Shown: positions 23,839-33,866 of the stretch, piece after piece
Layout: the number at the start of each line of letters is the position of its first letter
Position numbering within the stretch: position 1 is the first letter of the stretch
From: G965207125 sp965207125
GTDB taxonomy: Bacteria; Pseudomonadota; Alphaproteobacteria; Puniceispirillales; UBA1172
Direction: 5' to 3'
NCBI GenBank assembly: GCA_965207125.1
Contig: OZ242263.1
Location: 806,001-870,000 of the forward strand
DNA: 64,000 nt
Program-made: the position numbers and the translations under genes
Notes under the pieces: model-generated
What the model saw: the letters and a program-made list of their open reading frames with translations, nothing else
Told to the model about the DNA's origin: nothing
Databases searched by the model: none

Positions 23839-25244
23839 TGTGGTCAGTGGCTGAAATCATGAACGCGACCCATGGCCGGGCAACCGGACGGATGGACTGG
23901 ACAGCGCGGAATATCGCCATCGATAGCCGCAAGGTCACGGATGGGGATTTATTCATTGCGCTCAAAGGCGATCATTATGATGGGCATGATTATATAGATG
24001 CGGCCTTCAAAGGCGGGGCGGTCGCAGCACTTTCTCAGCATCCGGTGTCGGAGAAGCATAACGCGATTATCGTTAATAACACGATGGACGGGCTATGTGA
24101 TTTAGCGGTAGCGGCGCACGAGCGGACGCATGATCACAGAATAGCAATCACCGGTAGCGTTGGCAAAACAGGCACTAAAAATCTGGTTGCAGATGTTTTG
24201 ACCAGCTACGGCAAAACGCATTCAAGTCATGGCAATTATAATAATCATATCGGCGTGCCATTAAGCATGGCGCGGATGCCCGCTGATACCATGTTCAGCG
24301 TTTTTGAGGTCGGGATGAATCATAGCGGTGAAATCTCACCCCTCAGCCGCATGATTGCCCCTGATATCGCGATCATCACACGAATAGCCGATAGCCATAG
24401 CGGCCATTTCTCATCGCTGGACGCGATCGCTGAGGCAAAAGCCGAGATTTTTGAAGGTCTCAAAGCAAACAGTATCGCAATAATCAATAGCGATGACGCT
24501 TATCGTGGAATGTTGGAAAAACACGCCCTTATGCATGGGGCGGGTAAAGTCATCACTTTCGGTCATTCCGATCTGGCGCGGAATCAGATTATTCAGGTCA
24601 GGCGAACAGAAAACGGTTTAGATGTTTTGGCTGATTTCGGCGGAATTGAAACGGCTTTCACCTTACAGATGATGGCTCCGCATTGGGCTTACGCGGCGAT
24701 GATCGCCCTGACGGTGGCAGAACATCTCGGCTTACCGCTTGAGCCGGCTATTCGCACACTGGCCACAATAAAAGATATGCCAGGGCGCGGATGCCGCAGT
24801 CTTCGGCATCTTGAGTGCGATGGTGAGGTGATCAGTTTCACCCTAATCGATGATAGTTATAACGCGAGTCCCGCTTCGATGACCGCTTCTATTCTGACTT
24901 TGCGCGATGATCCATTACCGGGGAAGAAAATTGCGGTGCTTGGTGATATGCTTGAGCTTGGTGAGGACGCACCGCAAAAACATATCGCGCTAGCCGCACA
25001 GGTTATCGATTCCCAGCTAGACGTGCTGATCACGGTCGGCGATCTGATGCGGCATCTTAATGATGCGTTGCCCGACGATAAAATTGCACTTTATCACGCA
25101 AGCGATGCGAGGGAGGCCATCCAAACTCTTAATAGTGTCGTTAAATCCGGCGATGTCGTTCTGGTTAAAGGGTCGCGCGGGTTGCGTCTCGATGCCATCA
25201 TTGCTGCTTTTCAAGCGGAAGAAGGAGGCGGTGATGCTCGCTGA
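23838..25244 (+). CDS. murF: UDP-MurNAc-tripeptide:D-alanyl-D-alanine ligase
   Basis: Adds D-Ala-D-Ala to complete the pentapeptide precursor. 468 residues; the P-loop ITGSVGKTGTKN is near residue 103. MNHSGEISPLSRMIAPDIAI and the substrate-loop DDSYNASPASMTAS follow at about 157 and 343. Length is typical for the family. The 3' end overlaps the preferred mraY start by 11 bases. Confidence 0.96.
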   Translation: MWSVAEIMNATHGRATGRMDWTARNIAIDSRKVTDGDLFIALKGDHYDGHDYIDAAFKGGAVAALSQHPVSEKHNAIIVNNTMDGLCDLAVAAHERTHDHRIAITGSVGKTGTKNLVADVLTSYGKTHSSHGNYNNHIGVPLSMARMPADTMFSVFEVGMNHSGEISPLSRMIAPDIAIITRIADSHSGHFSSLDAIAEAKAEIFEGLKANSIAIINSDDAYRGMLEKHALMHGAGKVITFGHSDLARNQIIQVRRTENGLDVLADFGGIETAFTLQMMAPHWAYAAMIALTVAEHLGLPLEPAIRTLATIKDMPGRGCRSLRHLECDGEVISFTLIDDSYNASPASMTASILTLRDDPLPGKKIAVLGDMLELGEDAPQKHIALAAQVIDSQLDVLITVGDLMRHLNDALPDDKIALYHASDAREAIQTLNSVVKSGDVVLVKGSRGLRLDAIIAAFQAEEGGGDAR

Positions 25245-26322
25245 TTTACTCTTTCCTTTCGCTGACCAGTTCCAAGCTTTTAACCTGTTTCAGTATCTAA
25301 GTTTTCGCACTGGCGGCGCAATTATGACCGCGCTGATCATTTCTTTTCTGCTCGGCAGAAGAATGATTTTATGGCTAAAATCCTTGCAAGGAGAAGGCCA
25401 GCCTATTCGTGATGATGGCCCTGAAAGCCATATTGTCGCTAAAAAAGGTACTCCGACAATGGGCGGCTTGCTGATTCTGATCGCTTTTGCGGTATCCTCG
25501 CTATTATGGATTCCTCTCGGTAGTGTTTATCTGTGGCCTGTGTTGCTGGTATCGCTTGTGTTCGGCGCGATCGGATTTATCGATGATTATCTAAAACTCA
25601 AGCGGCGGAGCTCAAATGGCATCTCGATGCGCGTTAAACTAACCTGCCAGATCGCGGCGGCCTTTGTGGCCGCGATGGTTTTTGTTGAACTCTCGCCGGA
25701 TCATCTGCGCTATGGACTAGCAATTCCCTTCTTCAAAGACCTGCTTTTGCCACTCGGCTTGCTGTATGTGCCTTTTATCATCATCGTTATCGTCGGGTCG
25801 TCTAACGCCGTCAATTTAACCGACGGGCTGGACGGACTCGCCATCGGCCCGGTGATCATCTGCGCGATGTCATTCGCGCTGATCGCCTATCTTGTCGGCA
25901 ATGTTCGTTTTTCTGATTATCTACAAATTCATCACGTGCGCGGGACAGGTGAACTCACTGTAATGTGCGGCGCGCTGATTGGCGCCGGATTAGGGTTCTT
26001 GTGGTATAACGCACCGCCTGCCAGCGTTTTTATGGGCGATACCGGCTCACTAGCCTTAGGCGGAGCATTGGGTGCGGTCTCGGTGGCGACACGCCATGAG
26101 ATCGTGTTGGCGATTATAGGTGGGTTATTTGTCGCTGAAGCCGTCTCGGTCATTGTTCAGGTCGCGTTTTTCAAAATGACCGGCAAACGGGTTTTCGCCA
26201 TGGCGCCGCTTCATCATCATTTTGAGAAAAAACAATGGTCTGAATCAACCATCGTGATTCGTTTCTGGATCATTTCAGTCATCCTCGCCCTGATCGGGCT
26301 CGCAACATTAAAATTGAGATAG
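25234..26322 (+). CDS. mraY: phospho-N-acetylmuramoyl-pentapeptide-transferase
   Basis: Integral membrane enzyme that makes lipid I from UDP-MurNAc-pentapeptide and undecaprenyl phosphate. I choose the ATG at 25234 (MLADLLFPFADQFQAF), with GAAGGAGG upstream; the frame is open 58 codons further but that part is murF coding. 362 residues with about ten spans. Motifs: GTPTMGGLLI (about residue 71), the conserved acidic pair in GFIDDYLKLKRRSSNG, NLTDGLDGLAIG, and the C-terminal APLHHHFE. Canonical. Confidence 0.96.
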   Translation: MLADLLFPFADQFQAFNLFQYLSFRTGGAIMTALIISFLLGRRMILWLKSLQGEGQPIRDDGPESHIVAKKGTPTMGGLLILIAFAVSSLLWIPLGSVYLWPVLLVSLVFGAIGFIDDYLKLKRRSSNGISMRVKLTCQIAAAFVAAMVFVELSPDHLRYGLAIPFFKDLLLPLGLLYVPFIIIVIVGSSNAVNLTDGLDGLAIGPVIICAMSFALIAYLVGNVRFSDYLQIHHVRGTGELTVMCGALIGAGLGFLWYNAPPASVFMGDTGSLALGGALGAVSVATRHEIVLAIIGGLFVAEAVSVIVQVAFFKMTGKRVFAMAPLHHHFEKKQWSESTIVIRFWIISVILALIGLATLKLR

Positions 26323-26324
26323 GC

Positions 26325-27647
26325 ATGATTATCCCAACATATATGACTGGGAAAAAAGTCGCAATTCTGGGTCTTGGACGATCCGGAATGGCCAGCGCTC
26401 ATGCCCTCATTACAGCATCCGCAACCGTCTATGCCCACGACGATCATTCTCCTCCTCCTTTCGTCGACGGCATGGTTGCGAGACCGCCGGATGAGTGGCC
26501 ATGGCATCGTCTTGATGCTTTGGTCATCAGCCCAGGGATACCAGTTGTATACCCTGAGCCTCATCCGGCGGCCAGACTTGCCCAGCAACATAACGTGCCG
26601 ATTATCAGCGATATAGAAATGCTGATGCACGCCAAGCCGAAAGCTAAAATCATCGGCATCACCGGCACAAACGGTAAATCGACCATCGCCGCACTCACCG
26701 CGCATATCTTGCGCGAGAACGGAATAAAAACTGTCCTCGGCGGCAATATTGGCACGGCTGTTCTCGATCTCGATGATCCGGGTGCGGGGGGAGTGATCGT
26801 GCTCGAATTATCATCATATCAGCTGGACATCACACCCTCACTTCGTCTCGATGCCGCCGCGATTGCCAATATCACCCCTGACCACCTCGACCGCCACGGC
26901 GGCTGGCATGGATATGTTGAATCCAAAGCTCTCATCGCCAAAGCGGTTAAAAACCCCGGAACGCTGATTATCGGTCATGATGAGGCATGTGGTGAAATTG
27001 CTAAACGTTATCCTGAGGTCGCGCGGCCCATCGATCGACCATGCGTTCGTGATGTGTTGCGACCACCATCACTGCGAGGGGAACATAACGCTGAAAATAT
27101 TGCCACCGCACTTCAGCTTATTAATGCGGCGGGAATAACCATCGATGCCGATGCCATCGATAAAGCGCTCGTGAGTTATCAGGGCTTGCCCCACCGGATG
27201 GAGTGGATTGGACAGCGAGATAGCATAGATTTCATCAATGACAGCAAAGCGACCAATGGTGTGGCTACTGCCAAGGCCTTGCAGAGTTTCCCGATCATTT
27301 ACTGGATTGCTGGTGGACAAATGAAAGAGGATGAATTGGGTGAAGCGATGACGGCTTTGGCTCACGTGTGCCGCGCTTATTTGATCGGCAGTGCTGCGCC
27401 TATTTTTGAGAAAATTTTATCAGAACATTGCTCAACAGATATGTCCAAAACAGTCGTGGTTGCAGCGGAACGTGCCTTTCGTGACGCCACCAGAGAACAC
27501 CCTAGCGGAGCGACTGTTCTGCTGTCACCGGCTGCGGCCAGTTTTGATCAGTTTGATAGTTTTGAGCATCGCGGCGAGGCGTTTCGCTCAGCCGCACAAG
27601 CGATCATCTCCTCCCCTTCTGATGTTAGGGAGGGTGTTTATGACTAG
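26325..27647 (+). CDS. murD: UDP-N-acetylmuramoylalanine:D-glutamate ligase
   Basis: Cytoplasmic ligase adding D-Glu to UDP-MurNAc-L-Ala. 440 residues; an N-terminal Rossmann domain (VAILGLGRSGMASAHAL, residue 8 on), P-loop GITGTNGKSTIAAL at about 111, and the Mur signatures NITPDHLDRHGGWHGYVESK and HRMEWIGQRDSIDFINDSKA. It begins two bases after mraY and overlaps ftsW by eight. Confidence 0.97.
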   Translation: MIIPTYMTGKKVAILGLGRSGMASAHALITASATVYAHDDHSPPPFVDGMVARPPDEWPWHRLDALVISPGIPVVYPEPHPAARLAQQHNVPIISDIEMLMHAKPKAKIIGITGTNGKSTIAALTAHILRENGIKTVLGGNIGTAVLDLDDPGAGGVIVLELSSYQLDITPSLRLDAAAIANITPDHLDRHGGWHGYVESKALIAKAVKNPGTLIIGHDEACGEIAKRYPEVARPIDRPCVRDVLRPPSLRGEHNAENIATALQLINAAGITIDADAIDKALVSYQGLPHRMEWIGQRDSIDFINDSKATNGVATAKALQSFPIIYWIAGGQMKEDELGEAMTALAHVCRAYLIGSAAPIFEKILSEHCSTDMSKTVVVAAERAFRDATREHPSGATVLLSPAAASFDQFDSFEHRGEAFRSAAQAIISSPSDVREGVYD

Positions 27648-28767
27648 CCGTGCCGATAATAGCGTCCTGAGCATCTGGTGGTGGAGAATAGATCACGTTC
27701 TATTTGCCCCTATCGTGATTTTGGCAATTTTGAGTTTGGTGCCTATTGCCGTCGTCAGCCCACAAATCGCTGCGCGTATCGGCTATGACAATCTGCATTT
27801 TTTCTGGCGACATCTGATTTTTCTCGCCCCCGCTATTATGATTTTCCTCTTAACCTCGATGCTTAGTGAACGGATGGTCCGGGTGGTCGGCATTGTCGGA
27901 ATGATAATCACCTCCGTGCTCATCGTGCTGACGTTATTGATCGGGCCTGAAGTCAAAGGCGCGACCCGCTGGATAGAATTAGGCAGTTTCAAACTGCAAC
28001 CATCTGAGTTCGCAAAACCGTTTTTTGCCATCAGCTGTGCGTGGCTGTTGGCATTGTGGCAGCGTGATGATCGATTTTACGGCAGGCTTTATTCTTTTTT
28101 CCTCTGTGCTTTTCTAGCGATCTTGCTCATTCAGCAACCTGATATCGGCATGACCTTTATCTTTTTCATGACTTGGGCGGTGATGATTTTTCTCACGGGG
28201 ATGTCTTTGGCGCAAATTGGCTCTGTTGTCTTGGGCGCAACGGTGGCCATACCGCTCGCTTATCTTTATGTGCCGCATTTTACCCTCAGGGTCGATAAGT
28301 TCCTTGAAGGCGGGGATGGGCAGTCAAAAATCGCCCTAAGTAATTTCGCCGATGGCGGTCTTTTTGGGTTACTCTGGACGCAAAACGGCAAAGCCAAAAT
28401 TATTCCTGATGCTCACTCTGATTTTATCTACGCGGCGACTGCGGCGGAGTTAGGTGCATTTTTCTGCCTTTTGCTCCTGTCATTATACGCTTGGATCGTC
28501 ATACGCAGTTTTTCTCACACGTTAAAATCGGAAAGCCTGTTCACCCAGTTGGCGATTGCCGGACTAGCTGCGCAATTCGGTCTACAAGCGGGAGTTCATA
28601 TGGCGTCCTCGGTGCATCTGATCCCGACCAAAGGCATGACCCTGCCACTGATCAGCTATGGCGGCTCATCGCTTGTCACTGTCAGCCTGACTCTTGGGAT
28701 GCTGATGGCGCTAACCAGACGCGAGCCGGGCAATAAACCCCCTTCATATGGTGAGCAGTATGGCTAG
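27640..28767 (+). CDS. ftsW: peptidoglycan glycosyltransferase FtsW
   Basis: SEDS-family glycan polymerase of the divisome. I take the ATG at 27640 (MTSRADNSVLSIWWW) with TTAGGGAGGG upstream; longer versions run antisense-free into murD coding and are unlikely. 375 residues, about ten spans. Conserved SEDS segments: KGATRWIELGSFKLQPSEFAK (residues about 106-125), the catalytic-region loop between the later spans, and PTKGMTLPLISYGGSSLV near 332. Partner of FtsI. It overlaps murD and murG by eight bases each. Confidence 0.95.
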   Translation: MTSRADNSVLSIWWWRIDHVLFAPIVILAILSLVPIAVVSPQIAARIGYDNLHFFWRHLIFLAPAIMIFLLTSMLSERMVRVVGIVGMIITSVLIVLTLLIGPEVKGATRWIELGSFKLQPSEFAKPFFAISCAWLLALWQRDDRFYGRLYSFFLCAFLAILLIQQPDIGMTFIFFMTWAVMIFLTGMSLAQIGSVVLGATVAIPLAYLYVPHFTLRVDKFLEGGDGQSKIALSNFADGGLFGLLWTQNGKAKIIPDAHSDFIYAATAAELGAFFCLLLLSLYAWIVIRSFSHTLKSESLFTQLAIAGLAAQFGLQAGVHMASSVHLIPTKGMTLPLISYGGSSLVTVSLTLGMLMALTRREPGNKPPSYGEQYG

Positions 28768-29863
28768 AAAATTGGTTATGCTAGCAGCCGGTGGCACCGG
28801 TGGGCATATTTTTCCAGCGATCGCGGTAGGACAAAAACTGCGCGAGATCGGCTGGACGCCTTATATCATCACAGACCGCCGTGGCAAAGGGATGATACCT
28901 CAGGATTATCCGTGTCTAACCATCGCCGCCGCTTCACCCATTGCGCCTAATATGTTCGTGCGTCTTGGGCGGCTCTCGCGGATTGGAATTGGATTGATCT
29001 CTGCAATGTCGGTGATCGCCTTCAAGCGTCCTCGGTTGATGATCGGCTTTGGCGGCTATCCAGCGGTCGCGCCGGTGATCGCCGCGAGAGTGCTTAGATG
29101 CCCTGTTATGCTTCATGAACAAAACGCGACGCTGGGGCGGGCTAACCGCTTTTTGCTGCGTTTTGCTAACCATCTCGCCATATCATGGCCGCGCAGTTTT
29201 GATCAATCCACAACGCCTAAAATCACTACCTCGGTAACTGGCACGCCGGTGCGAGAAGCTTTTCATGAGATTGGCAAAACCGCGTATGTCCCGCCCACAG
29301 AAACTGGCGCAATCAACCTTCTGATTATCGGCGGCAGTCTTGGCGCGGAGGTCTTTGGCAAGACTGTGCCTGAGGCAATCTGCCGATTTCCGCCTGAATT
29401 GAAAAGCCGCCTTAGAATCACCCACCAGGTGCGCGCCGAGCAGACTGAATTGGTCAAAACCCGCTATGACGGCGATAATATAGACGCTGAGATCAAGACA
29501 TTTATCACCGATATGCCCGAAGCCATGGCGAAGGCGCATCTGGTTATCTGCCGCGCCGGAGCGTCTTCGGTCGCTGAACTTGTCGCGGCGGGTAGACCCG
29601 CCTTACTCGTTCCCTATCCTCATGCGACTGACGATCATCAAACAGCGAATGCCAAAACCATCGATAATATCGGCGGCGGTTGGCTAACACCTGAACACGA
29701 AATGAGCGCGGGCTCTCTCGGCGGAAAAATCGCGACTTTGGTTACCGACCCCGCTCGCCTAAATACCGCCGCTATCAACATCAGGCAGCTTGCGACTTCA
29801 GATTCAGCAAAACATCTAGCCGAAACCGCGATCGCCATGATCGGGGCTAAGGGGGCGGCATGA
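28760..29863 (+). CDS. murG: UDP-GlcNAc:lipid I N-acetylglucosaminyltransferase
   Basis: Peripheral inner-membrane GT28 enzyme that makes lipid II. The ATG at 28760 opens MARKLVMLAAGGTGGHIFPA, the classical MurG N-terminus with its GGTGGH motif; an ATG four codons earlier is less likely. The second Rossmann domain contains NLLIIGGSLGAEVF and the donor-binding CRAGASSVAELVAAGRPALL. 367 residues. It overlaps ftsW by eight bases and murC by four. Confidence 0.96.
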   Translation: MARKLVMLAAGGTGGHIFPAIAVGQKLREIGWTPYIITDRRGKGMIPQDYPCLTIAAASPIAPNMFVRLGRLSRIGIGLISAMSVIAFKRPRLMIGFGGYPAVAPVIAARVLRCPVMLHEQNATLGRANRFLLRFANHLAISWPRSFDQSTTPKITTSVTGTPVREAFHEIGKTAYVPPTETGAINLLIIGGSLGAEVFGKTVPEAICRFPPELKSRLRITHQVRAEQTELVKTRYDGDNIDAEIKTFITDMPEAMAKAHLVICRAGASSVAELVAAGRPALLVPYPHATDDHQTANAKTIDNIGGGWLTPEHEMSAGSLGGKIATLVTDPARLNTAAINIRQLATSDSAKHLAETAIAMIGAKGAA

Positions 29864-31284
29864 GTCAATTACCGCTTGAGATTGGCAGAATCCATTTTAC
29901 CGGCATCGGTGGCATCGGCATGAGCGGAATCGCCGAAATTCTGAATGATATGGGCTATCAGGTTACTGGCAGTGACCTGAGCGAGAACGCTAACATCAAA
30001 CGACTCAAGAATAAGGGCGTTAAAATCGGCCTCAGTCAACAGGCTGAAAACGTCGTGGGCGCTGCGATCATCGTCGTATCGACCGCAATCAAACCCGATA
30101 ATATCGAAGTGCGTGCGGCCCGCGAGCATTTTATCCCTGTGGTCCACCGGGCTGAAATGCTCGGCGAGTTGATGAGGCTTAAATGGTCGGTGGCCGTCGC
30201 GGGAACCCATGGCAAGACCACCACCACATCACTGATCGCGACGTTGTTAGACATCGGCGGTATAGACCCCACCGTTATCAATGGCGGGATTATCACCGGT
30301 TGGGGAAGCAACGCGCATCTCGGCGACAGCCCGTGGATGGTGGTCGAGGCCGATGAAAGCGATGGGTCCTTCGCTCACCTTAATCCAACGGTGGCGGTGG
30401 TAACCAATATAGATCCTGAACATCTCGATCATCATGGCAATTTCGACCAGCTGAAACAGGCGTTCAGAGCATTTGTTGCCTCTATTCCGTTTTACGGCTT
30501 TGCCGCTTTATGCCTCGATCATCCCACAGTGCAACAGATGATTCCTGATATTTCCGAAAAACGCCTGATTACTTATGGTTTTTCAGCGAGTGCGGACATC
30601 CGGGCCATCAATCTCAAAGCAAATAACGGCGTTATGTGTTTTGACGTGATGGTATCAGATAGAATAGATGGGATCAGCTCTATACCTCACGTCACTCTGC
30701 CAATGCCGGGCAAGCATAACGTGCTGAATTGCCTCGCCGCAATCGCTGTTGCCCTCGAGATGGGGGTGGATATCGATAAAATCACCACTGCAATCGCCAC
30801 GTTCAAAGGCGTGGGACGACGTTTTGACCATAAAGGCACAGTGGGCGACATCACCATTATCGATGATTACGGGCATCACCCGGTCGAGATCAGTGCGGTG
30901 TTGGGTGCGGCAAGGATGCTCAAGCCAAACAACAAGGTTATCGCCGTGATGCAACCGCATCGCTACACCCGCCTCCACGATCTATTCACCGAATTCTGCG
31001 GTTGTTTCAATGACGCCGATCATGTGATCATCACTGACGTCTACGCCGCCGGTGAGGAGCCGATAGACGGCATATCCTCAGAGGCCCTGGTCAAAGGGTT
31101 GATTGATCACGGGCATCCTTCGGTGGCGGCGTTGCCTAATACAGATGTTTTAGCGCCGATGGTTCTTGAGCAAGCATCAGCCGGAGACATCGTGGTCCTT
31201 CTGGGGGCGGGAAATATCACAGTTTGGGCAGCGGAGTTACCGCAACAGATCGCATTCCTCACTGGTGAGGAGATCGTCGCATGA
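29860..31284 (+). CDS. murC: UDP-N-acetylmuramate:L-alanine ligase
   Basis: Adds L-Ala to UDP-MurNAc, the first stem-peptide step. 474 residues: N-terminal IHFTGIGGIGMSGIAEIL (about 11-28), P-loop VAGTHGKTTTTSLIATL (about 113), VVEADESDGSFAHLNP, and YGHHPVEISAVL in the C-terminal half. The ATG overlaps the murG TGA and its own TGA overlaps murB, both as ATGA. Confidence 0.97.
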   Translation: MSQLPLEIGRIHFTGIGGIGMSGIAEILNDMGYQVTGSDLSENANIKRLKNKGVKIGLSQQAENVVGAAIIVVSTAIKPDNIEVRAAREHFIPVVHRAEMLGELMRLKWSVAVAGTHGKTTTTSLIATLLDIGGIDPTVINGGIITGWGSNAHLGDSPWMVVEADESDGSFAHLNPTVAVVTNIDPEHLDHHGNFDQLKQAFRAFVASIPFYGFAALCLDHPTVQQMIPDISEKRLITYGFSASADIRAINLKANNGVMCFDVMVSDRIDGISSIPHVTLPMPGKHNVLNCLAAIAVALEMGVDIDKITTAIATFKGVGRRFDHKGTVGDITIIDDYGHHPVEISAVLGAARMLKPNNKVIAVMQPHRYTRLHDLFTEFCGCFNDADHVIITDVYAAGEEPIDGISSEALVKGLIDHGHPSVAALPNTDVLAPMVLEQASAGDIVVLLGAGNITVWAAELPQQIAFLTGEEIVA

Positions 31285-32192
31285 CTCATCTGATAGATCG
31301 CCTGCCTCAAGTTGCCGGAACATACACCGAGATGATCTCAATGGCACGCCACACTTGGTTCAAAGTCGGCGGCCCTGCTGAAATCATGTTCACCCCCGCC
31401 GACCCCGATGACCTCGCGCGGTTTCTTGCCGCGACCCCCGCGGATATCCCGCTTTACACCTTGGGCCAGGGATCAAATCTGCTGGTGCGCGATGGCGGCA
31501 TTAAAGGCGTTGTTATCCATACTGACCAGCTTACCCATCATCACGTTGATAAAGAGACGCTGCTCGTGGGCGCGGGGATGACTGATGTTGCAACCGCCCG
31601 ACTCGCAGCAAGGCACGATATCGCGGGGCTCGAGTTTCTGATCGGAATTCCGGGAACCATCGGCGGCGGCTTGAGGATGAACGCGGGCGCTTTCGGGAGT
31701 GCGTTTAAAGACGTGGTCCTCAAGGCCACCGCAATTGATCGCCAAGGGCAAATCCATCATGTGAGCCCCGATCAGATGAACATGAGTTATCGCCATAACT
31801 CCGCGCCTGACGACTGGATTTTCATCGAGGCGACCCTGCTCGGTCAAAAGGGCCACGGCGATAAAATTCGTCAAAAGATGAAAGAGATTATCGCTGAACG
31901 TTCATGCAACCAACCGCAAGGCGTTCGTACTGGCGGATCAACTTTCGCCAATCCAGAGGGGAATAAGGCATGGCAATTAATCTCATCTTCAGGATGCCGA
32001 GGGCTTAAACATGGCGCGGCGATGGTGTCAGAAAAACACTGTAATTTCCTGATAAATACTGGCAAAGCGACCGCCGCACAAATAGAGGAGCTTGGCGAGA
32101 CCGTCCGTGAGCGGGTCGAGCGTCAATCCTCTATCCGCTTGCGCTGGGAAATCCGCCGCGTTGGCGAAACTGACGGAGGCTGGCATGGGTGA
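31281..32192 (+). CDS. murB: UDP-N-acetylenolpyruvoylglucosamine reductase
   Basis: FAD-dependent enzyme that reduces the enolpyruvyl group to give UDP-MurNAc. 303 residues; FAD-binding YTLGQGSNLLVRDGG (about residue 58) and GLEFLIGIPGTIGGGLRMNA (about 117) are clear, as is the catalytic Ser in TGGSTFANPEG (about 219). No type I insertion is evident, so a type II MurB. It overlaps ddl by eight bases. Confidence 0.96.
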   Translation: MTHLIDRLPQVAGTYTEMISMARHTWFKVGGPAEIMFTPADPDDLARFLAATPADIPLYTLGQGSNLLVRDGGIKGVVIHTDQLTHHHVDKETLLVGAGMTDVATARLAARHDIAGLEFLIGIPGTIGGGLRMNAGAFGSAFKDVVLKATAIDRQGQIHHVSPDQMNMSYRHNSAPDDWIFIEATLLGQKGHGDKIRQKMKEIIAERSCNQPQGVRTGGSTFANPEGNKAWQLISSSGCRGLKHGAAMVSEKHCNFLINTGKATAAQIEELGETVRERVERQSSIRLRWEIRRVGETDGGWHG

Positions 32193-33090
32193 TCGTCAAG
32201 GATTAACGCTGGTTTTGGCGGGCGGCTGGACAGCTGAAGCTGAAGTGTCACGCACTTCAGGGCAGAGTTGCCTTGAGGCGGCCCAAGAGACCGGCTGGCA
32301 ATGCGAGCTCCTCGAGGTCAGCCATGATATAGCCGCTGTGCTCATCGAGCGTGCGCCAGATAGAGTCTTTAACGCACTCCATGGTCAGGTCGGTGAGGAT
32401 GGTAATATCCAAGGGCTGTTGAATCTCTTGAGAATTCCCTACACGCATAGTGGACTTTTAGCGTCATCGATCGCCATGGATAAACCCACCACCAAAAGCG
32501 TTCTCGCTGATAGCGGCATTGCTTTTCCGCCTGACCTTAACATGGCTATTGAGGGCGGGAGAATTCATATCGATTATGACGGGGCGGTTGTGGTTAAACC
32601 ACGCAATGACGGTAGCAGTATTGGCGTGGCGATTGCCTCAAATGTTGCTGAACTTCCGACTACTGATCACTGGCCGCCGACCGCACAGCTGATGGCGGAA
32701 CCTTATATTTCTGGCCTTGAATTGACTGTCTCTGTTCTCGATGGCGAGCCTTTGACCGTGACTGAAATCACCCAATCGCGGGATTTTTATGACTATCAGG
32801 CAAAATACGAAGTTGGAGGGTCGCGCCATCACCTGCCCGCGCGCGTCGATAAAATGATTTTTGACCAAGCGATGGAATGGGCGTCGCTCGCCCATCACCA
32901 TATCGGCTGCCGCGGGGTTAGCCGGGCTGATTTCAGATATGATCAGGCGAACGCCGCACTTTATATGCTTGAGATCAATACCCAGCCCGGAATGACCTCG
33001 ACCTCGCTCGTGCCCGAACAAGCCCAATATAAAGGCATCGCGATGACGCGCCTTATTGACCGGTTATTGGAGTTAGCCCAATGCGATTGA
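32185..33090 (+). CDS. ddl: D-alanine:D-alanine ligase
   Basis: ATP-grasp ligase that makes the D-Ala-D-Ala dipeptide for MurF. The ATG at 32185 (MGDRQGLTLVLAGGWTAE) has ACGGAGG upstream. Motifs: VFNALHGQVGEDGNIQGLLN (about residue 61), VVKPRNDGSSIGVAIA (about 135), and EINTQPGMTSTSLVPEQAQ (about 263). 301 residues, normal for the DdlB type found inside dcw clusters. It overlaps ftsQ by ten bases. Confidence 0.96.
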   Translation: MGDRQGLTLVLAGGWTAEAEVSRTSGQSCLEAAQETGWQCELLEVSHDIAAVLIERAPDRVFNALHGQVGEDGNIQGLLNLLRIPYTHSGLLASSIAMDKPTTKSVLADSGIAFPPDLNMAIEGGRIHIDYDGAVVVKPRNDGSSIGVAIASNVAELPTTDHWPPTAQLMAEPYISGLELTVSVLDGEPLTVTEITQSRDFYDYQAKYEVGGSRHHLPARVDKMIFDQAMEWASLAHHHIGCRGVSRADFRYDQANAALYMLEINTQPGMTSTSLVPEQAQYKGIAMTRLIDRLLELAQCD

Positions 33091-33866
33091 AACAAACAGA
33101 TATATACCCAAAATGCCGATTTTATCACCGTCCGGTGCTGATGGTAATGCTGTGCACCCTGTTGGCTTTTATAGTGGCAGGCGGCTGGGTTGCAAGGGAC
33201 GTGCTCGTCGATAAAATGATTACCCTCAGCGCAGATGCGGGATTACGGCTTGAGGAAATCAAGGTCTATGGTCGCCGCAATACAGGCAAGGATGAAATTC
33301 TCGAAGCGGTCTCGTTGCGGCGTGATACCCCTATGTTACGGGTTGATCTGCACAAGATTCACACAACGGTCGAGAATCTTGGCTGGGTAAGACAGGCGCG
33401 CATCGAACGACATTTTCCTTCACGGCTAGATATTTATATAGAAGAAAGATCAGCCCTCGCCATTTACCAGACCTCAGAAGGCCATCAAATCATCGATGAG
33501 AATGGCGCGGTCATTAATGGCGTTAAAGTTGAAAACTTCCGTCATCTCAATGTGATTAGCGGCAAAAACGCCGCCACCGAAGCTTATGGCATCATCACTG
33601 CGCTTAAATCTGAACCTGAACTTTACGATAAGGTCTGGGCGTTGGCTTATCTGTCAGAGCGCCGCTGGAACGCGTTTTTATCTGACAGTATCCGCGTTCA
33701 ACTGCCAGAAGAAAACTTTTTGGAGGCGTGGCGGCGACTGGCTGCAATGGACAGAAAACACAGCCTGACCGAACGCGAGATTACCAATATCGATCTGCGA
33801 ATACCCGGACAGACCATCATCAAAAGCGATCAATCGCTCGAACAAAAAGCAGGAGATCGAATATGA
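33081..33866 (+). CDS. ftsQ: cell division protein FtsQ
   Basis: Bitopic divisome protein, 261 residues. A basic cytoplasmic N-terminus is followed by a membrane span at about residues 19-38 (VLMVMLCTLLAFIVAGGWVA). The periplasmic part has a POTRA domain (about 55-125, with LRLEEIKVYGRRNTGKDEIL and DIYIEERSALAIYQT) and the FtsQ beta domain. Typical for the family. It overlaps ddl by ten bases and ftsA by four (ATGA). Confidence 0.94.
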   Translation: MRLKQTDIYPKCRFYHRPVLMVMLCTLLAFIVAGGWVARDVLVDKMITLSADAGLRLEEIKVYGRRNTGKDEILEAVSLRRDTPMLRVDLHKIHTTVENLGWVRQARIERHFPSRLDIYIEERSALAIYQTSEGHQIIDENGAVINGVKVENFRHLNVISGKNAATEAYGIITALKSEPELYDKVWALAYLSERRWNAFLSDSIRVQLPEENFLEAWRRLAAMDRKHSLTEREITNIDLRIPGQTIIKSDQSLEQKAGDRI